Part shown: one piece after another, positions 1 to 8,548 of the stretch
Position numbering within the stretch: position 1 is the first letter of the stretch
How the letters are laid out: every line of letters starts with the position of its first letter
DNA from: a virus
IMG/VR virus record: IMGVR_UViG_3300044695_003290
Coordinates: 1-21,212 of that record
Reading direction: 5' to 3' (one strand)
Length of the DNA: 21,212 nt
Position numbers and translations under genes: made by a program
The notes under the pieces: model-generated
What the model saw: the letters and a program-made list of their open reading frames with translations, nothing else
Databases searched by the model: none
Told to the model about the DNA's origin: nothing

Positions 1-1671
1 ATCAAATGTATATTCTAATTGTCCATAGATTTCGTTTGTAGCTTGAAAAAAAACTTTGTTAGGAGTGTCTTCGTCTTGTTTGTATGTTAGCTTTAATTTT
101 TTCTTTGTTAAATCAGGTAAAAATATAAGTTGTTGTTCTACATTTTTAGCAAGTTTAGTTGACCAATCTTTTTCAATTCCGTTATCATACCATTCATCAC
201 GTTGAACTAATATAAGTTCATTAGGTTGGTTCGTGTTCGGATATGCGTAAAGATTGTACATCTGAAATATTGCTTTAACAAAATCAGATTGTTTAATCTT
301 TTGTGGTATGTATTCATTCACCACTTGAACCCCATTAAGAACTTGAATATTATTTGTGGGTACAATTGACACTTGAAGCGAAGTAAAATCTACTTGTGGG
401 TTAACTTGAACTGCTGACAAACCTGTATTTAGCCATCTTGGTGGATTTGTTATTCCGTTAGCTTGTTGTTGTGCAATTGGAATTGTAGCCAACACGCCTA
501 CTTGTATTTCTAAAATATCAGTTGATGTAACACTTTCTGGAAAAGGTAAAGAAGAAGTACCCGAAGCATTTAATAAACTCGTTGTGCCTGTTCCTAATGG
601 ATTCATTGTAGAACCTACATAAGTTACAATATCTGCTCCAAAAGCATAAGCACCCGCTGAAACACCATTTTTTATTACTCTAAAAATAACACGATATTCT
701 AAATTCGCGTCAACATAACTTTGAATAAATTGATTAAATACAAGTAATTCAGCATTTGCACCACTTGTATTATCTAAATAGATTTCATATTCATATGTAA
801 AATTGAATATATACGTTTGACTTTGATTTACATCCGTGTTAAATGGTACGTCATAAACTCCCGTTGCAGGATTGAATATATTTTGTACATCAAGCGTTTC
901 TGTCCAAGTAGTAATTGTTTGTAAAAACCAACTATTTAAACCCGCTATAGGTTGAACGTAACTTGTTGTATAAGTTGTTTCGGCTTTTACTTCATAATCG
1001 CTATAATCAAAGTTATTTACATCGCCATTATAAGGAATTAATAACTTATTGAATTGTGCAGATTGCAATCCACTCCATTGATATGTAAATCCTGCGTTTT
1101 GGAATATCCTATCAAAATAAGACTTTGCATAAATAGCAGGTTTAAAATGGTTAATTGTATAATTTGCCGTGTCATTATACGGCATTAAATATTTATAATG
1201 GTCACTTTGTGTGTGCGCCCAACTATCGGTTATTGCAGTAATGCTAAAATCGTGATTACAATCACTGAAATCTAAATTAGTTAATTCTAAGTTCGTAATC
1301 TTTGTGTAAAACTCCGCTTGTGAATCACGAATTAAAACTTCATATTCTACGCCTTGTTCATAAGCATCGGTTAATTGCGTCTTTTTAACATTTACTAATT
1401 GAAGTAAAGCATCCGTGACAATAGGAATTCCATTTTGTAGAATCGTGCATTTTGTCAACTTGTTAATGTCAAAAGTTCCCGCACCTATATTAACATCATA
1501 GTAGTTGTTTAAAAGAAGATTATTGTTCTTTGTACCACTTAGTGTTATCGTCTTTGAGAAAGTTCCTTTACGCTGCGTTAAATCGCGTATATCACCAACT
1601 TGAAAGTTAAGCGGTAAGTTCGTGCCTTCTTTTACGTCTAAATAACCTGTTTCAATTTGTATTCTAACCAT
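1..1671 (-). CDS. Tail-type structural protein, C-terminus cut by window edge
   Basis: An open frame of 557 codons starts at ATG 1671 and is still open at base 1, so the C-terminus is missing. The protein begins MVRIQIETGYLDVKEG and continues with a beta-rich, Asn/Thr-rich chain typical of phage tail or baseplate proteins. The N-terminal stretch with DIRDLTQRKGTFSKTI resembles a conserved segment that I recall from large structural proteins of Bacteroidota phages, but I cannot name a characterised member. The start overlaps the stop (TAG, 1664-1666) of the upstream structural gene by 8 bases, which suggests translational coupling. No signal peptide, membrane segment or enzymatic motif is visible. 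The position after terminase, fibre and two other structural genes supports a tail or host-contact role; the exact role is unknown. Confidence 0.8.
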   Translation of the reverse strand, partial: MVRIQIETGYLDVKEGTNLPLNFQVGDIRDLTQRKGTFSKTITLSGTKNNNLLLNNYYDVNIGAGTFDINKLTKCTILQNGIPIVTDALLQLVNVKKTQLTDAYEQGVEYEVLIRDSQAEFYTKITNLELTNLDFSDCNHDFSITAITDSWAHTQSDHYKYLMPYNDTANYTINHFKPAIYAKSYFDRIFQNAGFTYQWSGLQSAQFNKLLIPYNGDVNNFDYSDYEVKAETTYTTSYVQPIAGLNSWFLQTITTWTETLDVQNIFNPATGVYDVPFNTDVNQSQTYIFNFTYEYEIYLDNTSGANAELLVFNQFIQSYVDANLEYRVIFRVIKNGVSAGAYAFGADIVTYVGSTMNPLGTGTTSLLNASGTSSLPFPESVTSTDILEIQVGVLATIPIAQQQANGITNPPRWLNTGLSAVQVNPQVDFTSLQVSIVPTNNIQVLNGVQVVNEYIPQKIKQSDFVKAIFQMYNLYAYPNTNQPNELILVQRDEWYDNGIEKDWSTKLAKNVEQQLIFLPDLTKKKLKLTYKQDEDTPNKVFFQATNEIYGQLEYTFD

Positions 1672-3154
1672 TTACGTTATCTTGATTTGCTAATCTTACC
1701 GAAATAGAATGCTTAATTAAATTCTTGTTTCTTTGTTGGAATACTTCGTAGTTCGTGTTTGTGATAATTACGGGTTGGTATTGCGTACTTTCGGGAATTC
1801 TTAAAGGACAACCGCTTTCATCTTCAGGATAAAGCCAGTTTTCCGTATTCGTATAAGATGCTAATTTTAAGTAAACTTGTGGCGATGTAATTAATTCTTC
1901 GAAATATCGGTTCATTTCTTCAGACATCCAATTCGTGTTTAAATCAATCGTCTTTTTGATATTAATATTAAACGATTTAAATCCGTCTTCTATTGTGTCA
2001 TACGTCCATTGGTCACTTTCACTAACATATCCTGTAACGTCTTTATTATACTCATCACGTGATACTTCACCACGTTCGTAGTTTTTAAGTTGAAAAGCAA
2101 ATGAACTAAACGAACCTAACCTATCTAAAAATAAACAATGATACTCAGATATTTGAACTCTCGTATCTAAGTTAATACGATAAGTTAATGACCTTTCAGC
2201 AGGTGTTCCCGTGTTTGCATTTGAATAGTAAATTTCATAGTACGTTGTGTCAGTTTTTATCATTGGCAACGTTGCTGCACCTATTGGAGTTAACACCCCG
2301 TAGTTATTTGCACCTACTGCAATTTGATTTATTATATCAGTTCCCGAAATTGTTTTGTAAAAATATTCTCCGTTTGAATTCTTGAAGATTAAATAATCGG
2401 GTGAACCACTTGGATTTAATGCGTTTAGATAAATGTCTTGACCTAACGTACTATAAAACGTTGTAGGTTGATTTGTTAGTAATCGTTTCGTGTTTGCGTT
2501 TAAAGTGAAATCAAGATAGTTATATGTCGGAAAATCTAACCATCGAAACACCCCATTAAAAACACCTTTGGTTAATATGATTAATGAATTGTAAGTTTTT
2601 CTATTGTCAGCATATGTAATAACTCCATCTATAGCTGCATTCGTTACTAAAGACCAAAGAGAATTAACTACGAGATATGTACTCGTTGCACTTAACACGG
2701 TAAACAAACCTTCTAAGTATGGATTTGCTACTCCATTATCCGCTTGTTTAATGTTTATTTTATCACCCGCTACAAATGTATTTGTTACATTGATTCGAAC
2801 ATTACCCGAACTATCGACTAAAGTAGATGTATATGGTACACGTGTCGTGTATTCTTCGCCCATATCTACCTTATAAGTAAACACGGAATTAGGCGCGTTA
2901 TAAAAATTTGTTGAAGTAGTATCTAAATCAAAAGACACATAATTACTTAATAGCTTCGATAAATCTTGTTCACCATAACCCGTTCCGTAATTTGGTAAAA
3001 CACGATATTCAGCGATAACATTATCTGCTACATCTTTGATTATAAAGACGTATCGAAAGCCATCGTAGTTTTTAATATCAGAATCTATAATCCATTTTAT
3101 AGGATTGTATGCAGGTGTTAGATTTTGCGTTCCCGCTATTATTGTTATCGCCAT
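1664..3154 (-). CDS. Tail/baseplate-type structural protein, 496 residues
   Basis: The protein is 496 residues long, beta-rich and polar, with no membrane segment and no catalytic motif that I can see. The N-terminal part (about residues 1-110) looks like a small beta domain. The C-terminal third contains YRINLDTRVQ and LDRLGSFSSFAF, a stretch that I recognise from uncharacterised structural proteins of Bacteroidota phages. The ATG at 3154 directly follows the stop of the 103-residue gene (TAA ATG) and its end overlaps the next start by 8 bases, so these genes are read as one unit. A copy of AAACACGAA lies in frame at 1752-1760, 1932-1940 and 2487-2495. A tail or baseplate role is inferred from neighbours; no specific function is claimed. 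Confidence 0.82.
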   Translation of the reverse strand: MAITIIAGTQNLTPAYNPIKWIIDSDIKNYDGFRYVFIIKDVADNVIAEYRVLPNYGTGYGEQDLSKLLSNYVSFDLDTTSTNFYNAPNSVFTYKVDMGEEYTTRVPYTSTLVDSSGNVRINVTNTFVAGDKINIKQADNGVANPYLEGLFTVLSATSTYLVVNSLWSLVTNAAIDGVITYADNRKTYNSLIILTKGVFNGVFRWLDFPTYNYLDFTLNANTKRLLTNQPTTFYSTLGQDIYLNALNPSGSPDYLIFKNSNGEYFYKTISGTDIINQIAVGANNYGVLTPIGAATLPMIKTDTTYYEIYYSNANTGTPAERSLTYRINLDTRVQISEYHCLFLDRLGSFSSFAFQLKNYERGEVSRDEYNKDVTGYVSESDQWTYDTIEDGFKSFNINIKKTIDLNTNWMSEEMNRYFEELITSPQVYLKLASYTNTENWLYPEDESGCPLRIPESTQYQPVIITNTNYEVFQQRNKNLIKHSISVRLANQDNVNG

Positions 3155-3466
3155 TTATTCTAAGTCAATTACTACTTCATAACCTTCTTGTTCATATGCT
3201 AATTTTGCGTATTTGTGCGCAGTGTCTAAACTTTGTTCTTCACTCGGTTCAATCGTTGCGTTTATGTTTCCACTTGGAATGTCAGTAAATACTGGTTTAC
3301 CTTCTTCAAACGTTGCTCTACTTACAAATGTTGTTGTAGCAATTTCTAATGTAGTTCCGTTTGCACGACCTACAAACTCAATACGCCCATAAACTTCTGA
3401 AAGTTTTAAATCAGTTCCTGAAATTGTAATTGTTTTGTCTTGTTTTGCTTTAATAATTAGTGCCAT
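3155..3466 (-). CDS. Small structural protein, 103 residues, unknown
   Basis: The protein has 103 residues and starts MALIIKAKQDKTITISGT. It alternates hydrophobic and polar residues as in a small beta-sandwich and ends in an acidic, mixed helix/strand tail. I recognise the general type (a small protein between fibre and large tail genes in Bacteroidota phages) but no function. Its ATG at 3466 is preceded by an A-rich leader (AAAAATAAAAAAG) and no Shine-Dalgarno sequence, as usual in this host group. The stop abuts the next ATG. Its place inside the tail module makes a virion protein, chaperone or connector between larger tail parts plausible. Confidence 0.78.
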   Translation of the reverse strand: MALIIKAKQDKTITISGTDLKLSEVYGRIEFVGRANGTTLEIATTTFVSRATFEEGKPVFTDIPSGNINATIEPSEEQSLDTAHKYAKLAYEQEGYEVVIDLE

Positions 3467-3477
3467 CTTTTTTATTT

Positions 3478-5079
3478 TTATGCTAATAATCCTGTATTCC
3501 TTAATGCTTTTACTATCTGTTGTAAAGTGTAACCATCAAATGTATCGGTTGCCGTTATTGTAGTTCCTCCACCACCTACCAATGTTGCTGCTGCAACTGC
3601 TGTTGTTGGTTGTACTATTGGTGTTGCATTCCAAAATGCAAACTTTTGATTTGTTGCACTTGCTATTTTAGTACCTCCTCCCGTTCCAAAAAGAATATTA
3701 CGAGAATCAGCTAATGTAATTGCATTTGAAAATATACCATTTAAAGTTACACCAGGACTTCCTGCGGCATCATTTAACTGCATTTCACAACCATTACCTG
3801 TCGTTCTAATATTTAAAAATGAAAGTCCTGACGTATTGAAAAACCTTGCTGCAAAATCACTACTATTACCTGCGTAAACGTGCAATGCTCCACCTGTGGA
3901 TGTCATTCCCGAAAACCCACACACCATTCTTGTTCTAACATTAGCAACTCCATCACCTTGAACATCAAACAAGTTAGCAGTATTTGCAGAATTCCTAACT
4001 CTAAAACCTACATCAGTTGATAATGTTCCTTGTGACCTTACATCCAATGGAACACTTGTTGAAGGTGTTGCACCTATTCCAAGTCTTTTATTTGTATTGT
4101 CCCAAAATAAATTTGAATCTTGTTGCAATACATTACCCGCACCTTGAAATAATACGCGTCCAATTGTTCCTGAACTTATCGGACTTGTTCCTACTGCTAA
4201 ACTACTTGTAACAACTTTATTTTTCCATAGTTGTGTTGCACTTTCATAAACAAGCGCATCATTATTAGCTAATGTCGCAGGGTCAATATAAACATTATGA
4301 AGTTCGTCTAACTCCCACCCGTTCATTATCTTAACATAGATTTTTCCGTGTACCGCGTGTGCGTATTCAACGTACCCGATTATTACGATGTGTGCGGTTG
4401 CTGCAGTTGGTTTAATGTTTGTAATTGCTCCCGCTACCGTAGAAGATAAATAAAGAACGTCACCATCTGCCCAAGTTTCGCTTTGTAAACTTCCCGTTGT
4501 ATTTATGTCTTCGATTTGTCCAACCGTGATTATGAAACCTTCTTGATTCGTTGCAATTGTTTCAGTTACTAATCCTATCGTGTCGGCTGAATTATTATCA
4601 TTATTAGCTTGTGCGTATGCAACGGCTAATCTTTGACCCTGTGCGCCCGAAACACGAACCGCAGTATAATTAGCTTTTGTTAATGTAGCATTCGGAGTGA
4701 CCTTGTTAACCACACGAGCAACTAAATCAACACCATTTTTAAGAATTACCGAACCACCTTTTAAAGTTGTTTCAGAACTCCCAATCGTGTCATTCCATCG
4801 TGTCGTTCCTACTGCAGCCGTTCCCGTTGGTGAAACATCTAAAGTTAATTGACCTGCTTTTAATTCGTATTCTCCTAAATCTACATTTTGATTTGCGCCA
4901 GTGTATGGAACATAACCCGAACCACCACCACCCGTAGCGTTTATTATTTCTTGACCCGTGATTGATTTTGTTACGTAAGAACCACTTTGTAAAACGCTAA
5001 CTTCTACTAAATCCGTAGCTTCTAAATCAGACCCTTTAGGGGTCATTTGACTAATCTTTTGTCTTTCTCGATATGCCAT
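3478..5079 (-). CDS. Tail-fibre-like virion protein, 533 residues
   Basis: The protein has 533 residues. The N-terminus (MAYRERQKISQMTPKGSDLE) and the nearby VPYTGANQNVDLGEYELKAG motif at about residues 76-95 are typical of fibre or appendage proteins in Bacteroidota phages. The middle holds repeated short beta segments such as NKRLGIGATPSTSVPLDVRS and FRVRNSANTANLFDVQGDG, common in trimeric fibre shafts. The Gly/Ala/Thr-rich C-terminus has VGGGGTTITATDTFDGYTLQ and may be a trimerisation or tip part. There are no membrane or catalytic motifs. It follows large terminase after 29 bases, and the leader contains AAACACGAA at 5096-5104. Host recognition is inferred from type and position; the receptor is unknown. 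Confidence 0.82.
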   Translation of the reverse strand: MAYRERQKISQMTPKGSDLEATDLVEVSVLQSGSYVTKSITGQEIINATGGGGSGYVPYTGANQNVDLGEYELKAGQLTLDVSPTGTAAVGTTRWNDTIGSSETTLKGGSVILKNGVDLVARVVNKVTPNATLTKANYTAVRVSGAQGQRLAVAYAQANNDNNSADTIGLVTETIATNQEGFIITVGQIEDINTTGSLQSETWADGDVLYLSSTVAGAITNIKPTAATAHIVIIGYVEYAHAVHGKIYVKIMNGWELDELHNVYIDPATLANNDALVYESATQLWKNKVVTSSLAVGTSPISSGTIGRVLFQGAGNVLQQDSNLFWDNTNKRLGIGATPSTSVPLDVRSQGTLSTDVGFRVRNSANTANLFDVQGDGVANVRTRMVCGFSGMTSTGGALHVYAGNSSDFAARFFNTSGLSFLNIRTTGNGCEMQLNDAAGSPGVTLNGIFSNAITLADSRNILFGTGGGTKIASATNQKFAFWNATPIVQPTTAVAAATLVGGGGTTITATDTFDGYTLQQIVKALRNTGLLA

Positions 5080-5108
5080 AACAATATTAAGTTTTTTCGT
5101 GTTTATGT

Positions 5109-6260
5109 TTAGAAGGCGAAGTAACTATCGTCAGTGTAATATTCTTGTCTAATATGAGTAACTGCGTAACGAATTGCATCCATAGCATCGTCAAATAATT
5201 TGATAGGTTCATCCGTGATTATATCGCCTACCTTTTTCCATTTGTAGTTATCGTATTCCTTTTTAATTTCTTTTGAATCTTCACAAAATACACCGAACGT
5301 TTTAATGTTATCTATTCCTTTTTTAACTACCTTATTCGCGTTTTGAACGTCAAACCCTGCGTTATTCATTTCTGCTATTATTTCGGGGCGTGAATAGTCG
5401 GCTAATATCGTTACGCTTTTTTCTACTCCTAACTGATTCATCTTGTCGATTAAGTTCGTTGTAGTTAAATAGCTTTCGTAAATTACCTTTTCTATGAAGA
5501 TGTCATTGTCAACCCAATAAACCCGAACCAATGCAGTAGGGTGATTATATCCGAAGTCTAATCCGTAAACGTAGTTAACGAACTTTGAAGGTCTATGATT
5601 CAAGAAATGCCAGTTCGAGTAAATATTAGATTTGCTAATCGCTTTTTCACCAAGTGCATAAATTTGATAAAGTGATTCATCGGTTCGTTTTAAATCTTCG
5701 ATTTGTTTTTTAATGCTTTCAGGTAAAAACGGATTGTCTTTGTAAGTAGATTTAATTAACGTGCTTTCGTCTTTTGGTAACTCATATAACCAACTTGAAC
5801 TTTCAGACGGGTTATAATCAAATATCAATTTAAACTCAGTACGCATATTCAATTGCGTAAAGTCATCGTAATAAAGTTCATTCGCTTCATTACACCAAGC
5901 GACATCCCTTTTACGTCCACGAATCTTTTGTTCGTCATCTACAGAAAAGAATTCAACTATCGAACCATTTTCAAACGTGTAGATATGTTCTGACTTGTTA
6001 TGGCGTTCCTGTGAATAGATTTCTAAGTCTTTGAGTATTTCGAAGAAGTCACGCATTACCGTAGCACGTAACGCAGGAAAAGTTTTTCTAATTATCGAAA
6101 CTACCTTGTTCGGGTTTTGTAAACTATAAACGATTAGTAATTGGCAAAGCGAATAAGTCTTACTTGAACGTGAACCACCTTCATTAATGACAAAACGCAC
6201 TCCATTATTTTGAAGCGCGTTAAAGTTCTTTTCAAAGATAATTGTACTATTTAACTCCAT
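5109..6260 (-). CDS. terL: Terminase large subunit
   Basis: This is the DNA-packaging motor: an ATPase that pumps DNA into the prohead through the portal, plus a nuclease that cuts the concatemer. The Walker A motif GGSRSSKT lies near residues 28-35. A Walker B-like region, RDVAWCNEANE, lies near residues 118-128, with the catalytic Glu and an Asn where many families have Asp. The RNase H-like nuclease shows acidic motifs GLDFGYNHPT (about 231), ILADYSRPEI (about 283) and DDAMDAIRYA (near the end). The length of 383 residues fits the PBSX-type family. I chose ATG 6260; a GTG two codons upstream is also in frame. It lies 53 bases after the small subunit and just before the fibre gene. Confidence 0.95.
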   Translation of the reverse strand: MELNSTIIFEKNFNALQNNGVRFVINEGGSRSSKTYSLCQLLIVYSLQNPNKVVSIIRKTFPALRATVMRDFFEILKDLEIYSQERHNKSEHIYTFENGSIVEFFSVDDEQKIRGRKRDVAWCNEANELYYDDFTQLNMRTEFKLIFDYNPSESSSWLYELPKDESTLIKSTYKDNPFLPESIKKQIEDLKRTDESLYQIYALGEKAISKSNIYSNWHFLNHRPSKFVNYVYGLDFGYNHPTALVRVYWVDNDIFIEKVIYESYLTTTNLIDKMNQLGVEKSVTILADYSRPEIIAEMNNAGFDVQNANKVVKKGIDNIKTFGVFCEDSKEIKKEYDNYKWKKVGDIITDEPIKLFDDAMDAIRYAVTHIRQEYYTDDSYFAF

Positions 6261-6313
6261 TTGCACACATTTTTCACGTTTTGGTTATACTTACCCTATA
6301 TAGTGCTTTATAA

Positions 6314-6742
6314 TTAGTTTACATTTGTGTCACTTGGTTTTATAATATTAACCTTGATTTCATTGATTCCTTTACCATCGGTTGTAATGTCAGTCTTTTC
6401 AGTAAGGTTGTTTAAACGCTGCGTGATTGAAGGATTGTATTGTCCAACCATACCACCTTCGATTTGGTCTGCGCGTATTTCTTTCTTTATTATAGAGCAG
6501 ATACCGCAATATTCCCCATACGAATCATTACTATTTCTAAAATAATGTTCAATTGTAAACCCTTTTTGAAATCCAAATATTTCGAAACCATCCATTGTTA
6601 ATGGAACTCTTAATGTTTCTTTAGCTATCTTACCACTTTGTAGTGCTTTATCAATTGTTCTTGGATTCGTCTTTAGGTATTCTTTATATTCTTCAAATAG
6701 TGAATATAGCTTTTCGGGTGTTTCTATTAGTTTAGGTTTCAT
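6314..6742 (-). CDS. terS: Terminase small subunit (gp3-type DNA-packaging protein)
   Basis: The protein has 142 residues. The segment VPLTMDGFEIFGFQKG followed by an acidic/Cys region and RADQIEGGMVGQYNPSITQR is characteristic of the GP3-type DNA-packaging family, which selects viral DNA and presents it to the large subunit. The conserved end LNNLTEKTDI also fits. Its place directly before the large subunit supports the call. The start ATG at 6742 is odd: the word AAACACGAA (6742-6750) overlaps the stop of the preceding gene and supplies the A of the start codon, and no Shine-Dalgarno sequence is present. The C-terminus is polar and may contact the large subunit. Confidence 0.9.
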   Translation of the reverse strand: MKPKLIETPEKLYSLFEEYKEYLKTNPRTIDKALQSGKIAKETLRVPLTMDGFEIFGFQKGFTIEHYFRNSNDSYGEYCGICSIIKKEIRADQIEGGMVGQYNPSITQRLNNLTEKTDITTDGKGINEIKVNIIKPSDTNVN

Positions 6743-6749
6743 TCGTGTT

Positions 6750-6950
6750 TTAGTTAGAATTATATTGATAGGTTTTAAAATCTTCTTTTGTTACTGCGTG
6801 TATTTCTAAAGAATAAATCTTGTAGTCTATAAATATACAATAGTTTATTTCAGCTACTTTCATTATTAATCTAAGTGTATTCCATTCGCGTTTATGTTTG
6901 GATGGATTCATAAATACGATATAGTAATCACTCGTTAGCACAATGCTCAT
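6750..6950 (-). CDS. Hypothetical protein, 66 residues
   Basis: The protein has 66 residues and is rich in Tyr and Ile, with MSIVLTSDYYIVFMNPSKHK at the start. I recognise no family. No membrane helix, zinc site or HTH is obvious. The ATG at 6950 overlaps the stop of the preceding gene (ATGA), and its own stop is only 7 bases before the terminase small subunit, so it is translated as part of the packaging operon. It could be a small packaging accessory protein or simply a spacer gene. Confidence in being a gene rests on tight packing and coupling rather than on recognised sequence. Confidence 0.65.
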   Translation of the reverse strand: MSIVLTSDYYIVFMNPSKHKREWNTLRLIMKVAEINYCIFIDYKIYSLEIHAVTKEDFKTYQYNSN

Positions 6951-7189
6951 TCAGATTTCTTTCTTCGTCTTTTTGGCTTTTCTTCAACACTTTCTATTTC
7001 GGAAATAGTTTCTTCTTGTTCAATACCCGTGTAATTGATTGGTTCGGGTTCAAACAAGTAACCTAATCCGATTGATTGATAGTAACTAAATCTTTTTGGG
7101 TCTAACTTATTTACTTCAATTCGTTTTTGTCCTAATACACTATCGTATTTTACTATCACTTTTCCTTTAAATTCGTCTTTAATTTTCAT
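6947..7189 (-). CDS. Hypothetical protein with basic C-terminus, 80 residues
   Basis: The protein starts MKIKDEFKGKVIVKYDSVLG, a small beta-type domain of about 50 residues, followed by an acidic linker and a basic tail (KPKRRRKKSE). The first domain resembles small proteins that I recall near head or packaging genes of Bacteroidota phages, without known function. The basic tail could bind nucleic acid or packaged DNA. I use ATG 7189; an in-frame TTG two codons upstream is less likely. The start overlaps the end of the regulator gene by 11 bases and its stop overlaps the next start (ATGA), so expression is coupled to both neighbours. Confidence 0.72.
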   Translation of the reverse strand: MKIKDEFKGKVIVKYDSVLGQKRIEVNKLDPKRFSYYQSIGLGYLFEPEPINYTGIEQEETISEIESVEEKPKRRRKKSE

Positions 7190-7709
7190 TTTCAAGTTTT
7201 ATTCGTTTTAAATCTTCTTTTATTTCTCTTATCCAGTAATGTGCAGTTACATACGGAAGGTTAAAATATTTGCCCATTGCCCGTGCCGTAGTGTAACCTT
7301 TATCGTAATATGCTTCAAATATAATTAACTTAATCCTGTCTTCAATCGTGTTTCTGTAAATCTCAATACAAGATTTATATAACTGATATTTTCGTTCCTG
7401 CTCTATCTTATATATTAAATCGCTATCATCGTTTGTTTCGTTGTTCGTGTATTCGATAGCCGTGATTGATTCGTCTTTGTTAGATTGCGAAGTATTCCAA
7501 AGAATTTGTTTTTTGATAGTGTTTAGTAGATAACTTTTGACTTCGTTTTCCGTTTTTAAGTCGGGGTTTAATTCTACTAAGTAAACATAACTATTATTGA
7601 TTACTACATCTGCCGTAATAGTGCTATTCATTCGCACCAAAAAATAGTTAGTGTATTTTCGAATCTCGGAATAGTTCGTGTTTACGTATTTGTCAAGAAT
7701 TGCTTTCAA
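7179..7709 (-). CDS. Sigma-70 region-4-like / late regulator with C-terminal HTH
   Basis: The C-terminal 60 residues (RNTIEDRIKLIIFEAYYDKG, then YTTARAMGKYFNLPYVTAHY, then WIREIKEDLKR) form a helix-turn-helix of the sigma-70 region 4 / RinA-ArpU kind, which binds promoter DNA or bridges to RNA polymerase. The N-terminal part is helical and charged. Such proteins often sit just before terminase genes and turn on late transcription; that position is seen here, but the role is inferred. The start is uncertain: ATG 7769 gives 196 residues but overlaps the upstream gene by 77 bases, and its first 20 residues merely re-read that gene's conserved Cys-rich end in another frame. TTG 7709 (176 residues, 17-base overlap) is preferred; ATG 7631 is also possible. 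Confidence 0.75.
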   Translation of the reverse strand: MKAILDKYVNTNYSEIRKYTNYFLVRMNSTITADVVINNSYVYLVELNPDLKTENEVKSYLLNTIKKQILWNTSQSNKDESITAIEYTNNETNDDSDLIYKIEQERKYQLYKSCIEIYRNTIEDRIKLIIFEAYYDKGYTTARAMGKYFNLPYVTAHYWIREIKEDLKRIKLENEN

Positions 7710-7896
7710 ACCATTGCATAAAATCCTTGAACCATACACGCCTACGGACGTTTGAACAAAAACATTCATTTTCCTTTTTACCCGTTTTAAGTTCTTTAAT
7801 CTTTTTTAACTTATTCAAACTAACTTTTGAATATTTAACAACGTCTTGTGAAGCGTTTATTTCATTTACTACTTCGTGTTCAGCTTGTTCAAACAT
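7693..7896 (-). CDS. Small protein with CxC and basic C-terminus, 67 residues
   Basis: The protein has 67 residues and starts MFEQAEHEVVNEINASQD. It ends with ENECFCSNVRRRVWFKDFMQ and a short tail. The pattern Cys-x-Cys followed by basic and aromatic residues is shared, as I recall, with small proteins of other Bacteroidota phages, which is why I trust this frame over the one that overlaps it. Function is unknown; the basic end might bind nucleic acid. ATG 7896 is chosen over an upstream in-frame start because the extension would lie deep inside the membrane-protein gene; even so it overlaps that gene by 28 bases. It is the gene immediately before the sigma-like regulator. Confidence 0.68.
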   Translation of the reverse strand: MFEQAEHEVVNEINASQDVVKYSKVSLNKLKKIKELKTGKKENECFCSNVRRRVWFKDFMQWFESNS

Positions 7897-8123
7897 ATAT
7901 CTAAAATAAAAGCAATTAACGCACCTAAACAAGCTAATTTAAAGCTACCTGTGTAAATTAAAGTTGTCCAAAAACTCCAACATTTCCAACACCCTAAAGA
8001 AGAATGAATGTAATTAGATAAATGACTTACTTTAATTTGATTAAATATATAATCAAAAAGCAGCTGCAAGGGTTCGAAGTTAACAAACCACCAAGCAACT
8101 GCCACAATCAGTATTAAACTCAT
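7869..8123 (-). CDS. Small membrane protein with CWKCWSFW motif
   Basis: The protein has 84 residues with two likely membrane segments: residues 1-16 (MSLILIVAVAWWFVNF) and about 58-78 (FKLACLGALIAFILDICL). Between them lies LGCWKCWSFWTTLI. The Cys-x-x-Cys-x-x-Phe-Trp pattern resembles small membrane proteins of the DUF1360 kind, but I would not assign that family without a search. It begins 4 bases after the zinc-protein gene and its end overlaps the next gene by 28 bases. The role is unknown; possibilities include a superinfection-exclusion protein or a holin-like protein, although a better holin candidate lies next to the endolysin. Confidence 0.7.
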   Translation of the reverse strand: MSLILIVAVAWWFVNFEPLQLLFDYIFNQIKVSHLSNYIHSSLGCWKCWSFWTTLIYTGSFKLACLGALIAFILDICLNKLNTK

Positions 8124-8127
8124 AGTC

Positions 8128-8487
8128 TTAATTTTCGACTAAGTTATTTAATTTTTTTCTATAATTAATTAAACGCCCTAATCCACGTGCGCAAATATCT
8201 AATCTATAAACGTATTTTTCTGCTAATTCGTGCAACATTCCTTTCTTTAACTTCATTATGAAATCAGAATGTAATCTCATTCGTGTTTCCATACCTTCAA
8301 TCATATCGTTAACTTCGTCTATGCGTTCTTTGATTAGTTCGGGGTCTAATTCTTCCCCCGTTCCAGTACACGACATACACTCGTAGTCAACTATATCTTG
8401 TAAATACGGAATATCTGTATCGTTGTGGTCTATTGTTATTTTACCCCAACCTAAACACTCGCTGCAATCTCTTGATAAATCTTTCAT
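8128..8487 (-). CDS. DnaJ-type zinc-finger protein with coiled coil, 119 residues
   Basis: Two CxxCxGxG motifs are present, CSECLGWG at residues 8-15 and CMSCTGTG at 37-44. This is half of the DnaJ cysteine-rich zinc domain; no J domain is present. The rest (about 47-119) is charged, helical and probably a coiled coil. Such short proteins occur in phages and may hold unfolded proteins or nucleic acid, but the function is not known. It is the first gene after a strong promoter (8518-8548) and starts the transcription unit that contains the regulator and terminase. The ATG at 8487 follows the A-rich leader found behind the other promoters here (AAACAATTAAAA-like), without Shine-Dalgarno sequence. 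Confidence 0.8.
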   Translation of the reverse strand: MKDLSRDCSECLGWGKITIDHNDTDIPYLQDIVDYECMSCTGTGEELDPELIKERIDEVNDMIEGMETRMRLHSDFIMKLKKGMLHELAEKYVYRLDICARGLGRLINYRKKLNNLVEN

Positions 8488-8517
8488 AATTTCTAATTTT
8501 TAATTGTTTAACGTCTA

Positions 8518-8548
8518 CAAATATATTAATTAATATAACACTAACAAA
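8518..8548 (-). promoter_or_regulatory. Bacteroidota-type promoter P1
   Basis: On the minus strand TTTG (8545-8548) is followed by 19 bases and TATATTTG (8518-8525), matching the Bacteroidota primary sigma consensus (TTTG, 19-21 bases, TAnnTTTG). It reads into the zinc-protein, regulator and terminase genes. The -33 part overlaps the U-tract of the preceding terminator, so one unit stops exactly where the next begins. Confidence 0.8.

Noticed and set aside
8512-8545. AT palindrome ATTAATTAAT as an operator
   Set aside because: It lies in the promoter spacer, but such AT-only palindromes arise easily at this composition; no second copy at other promoters supports it.
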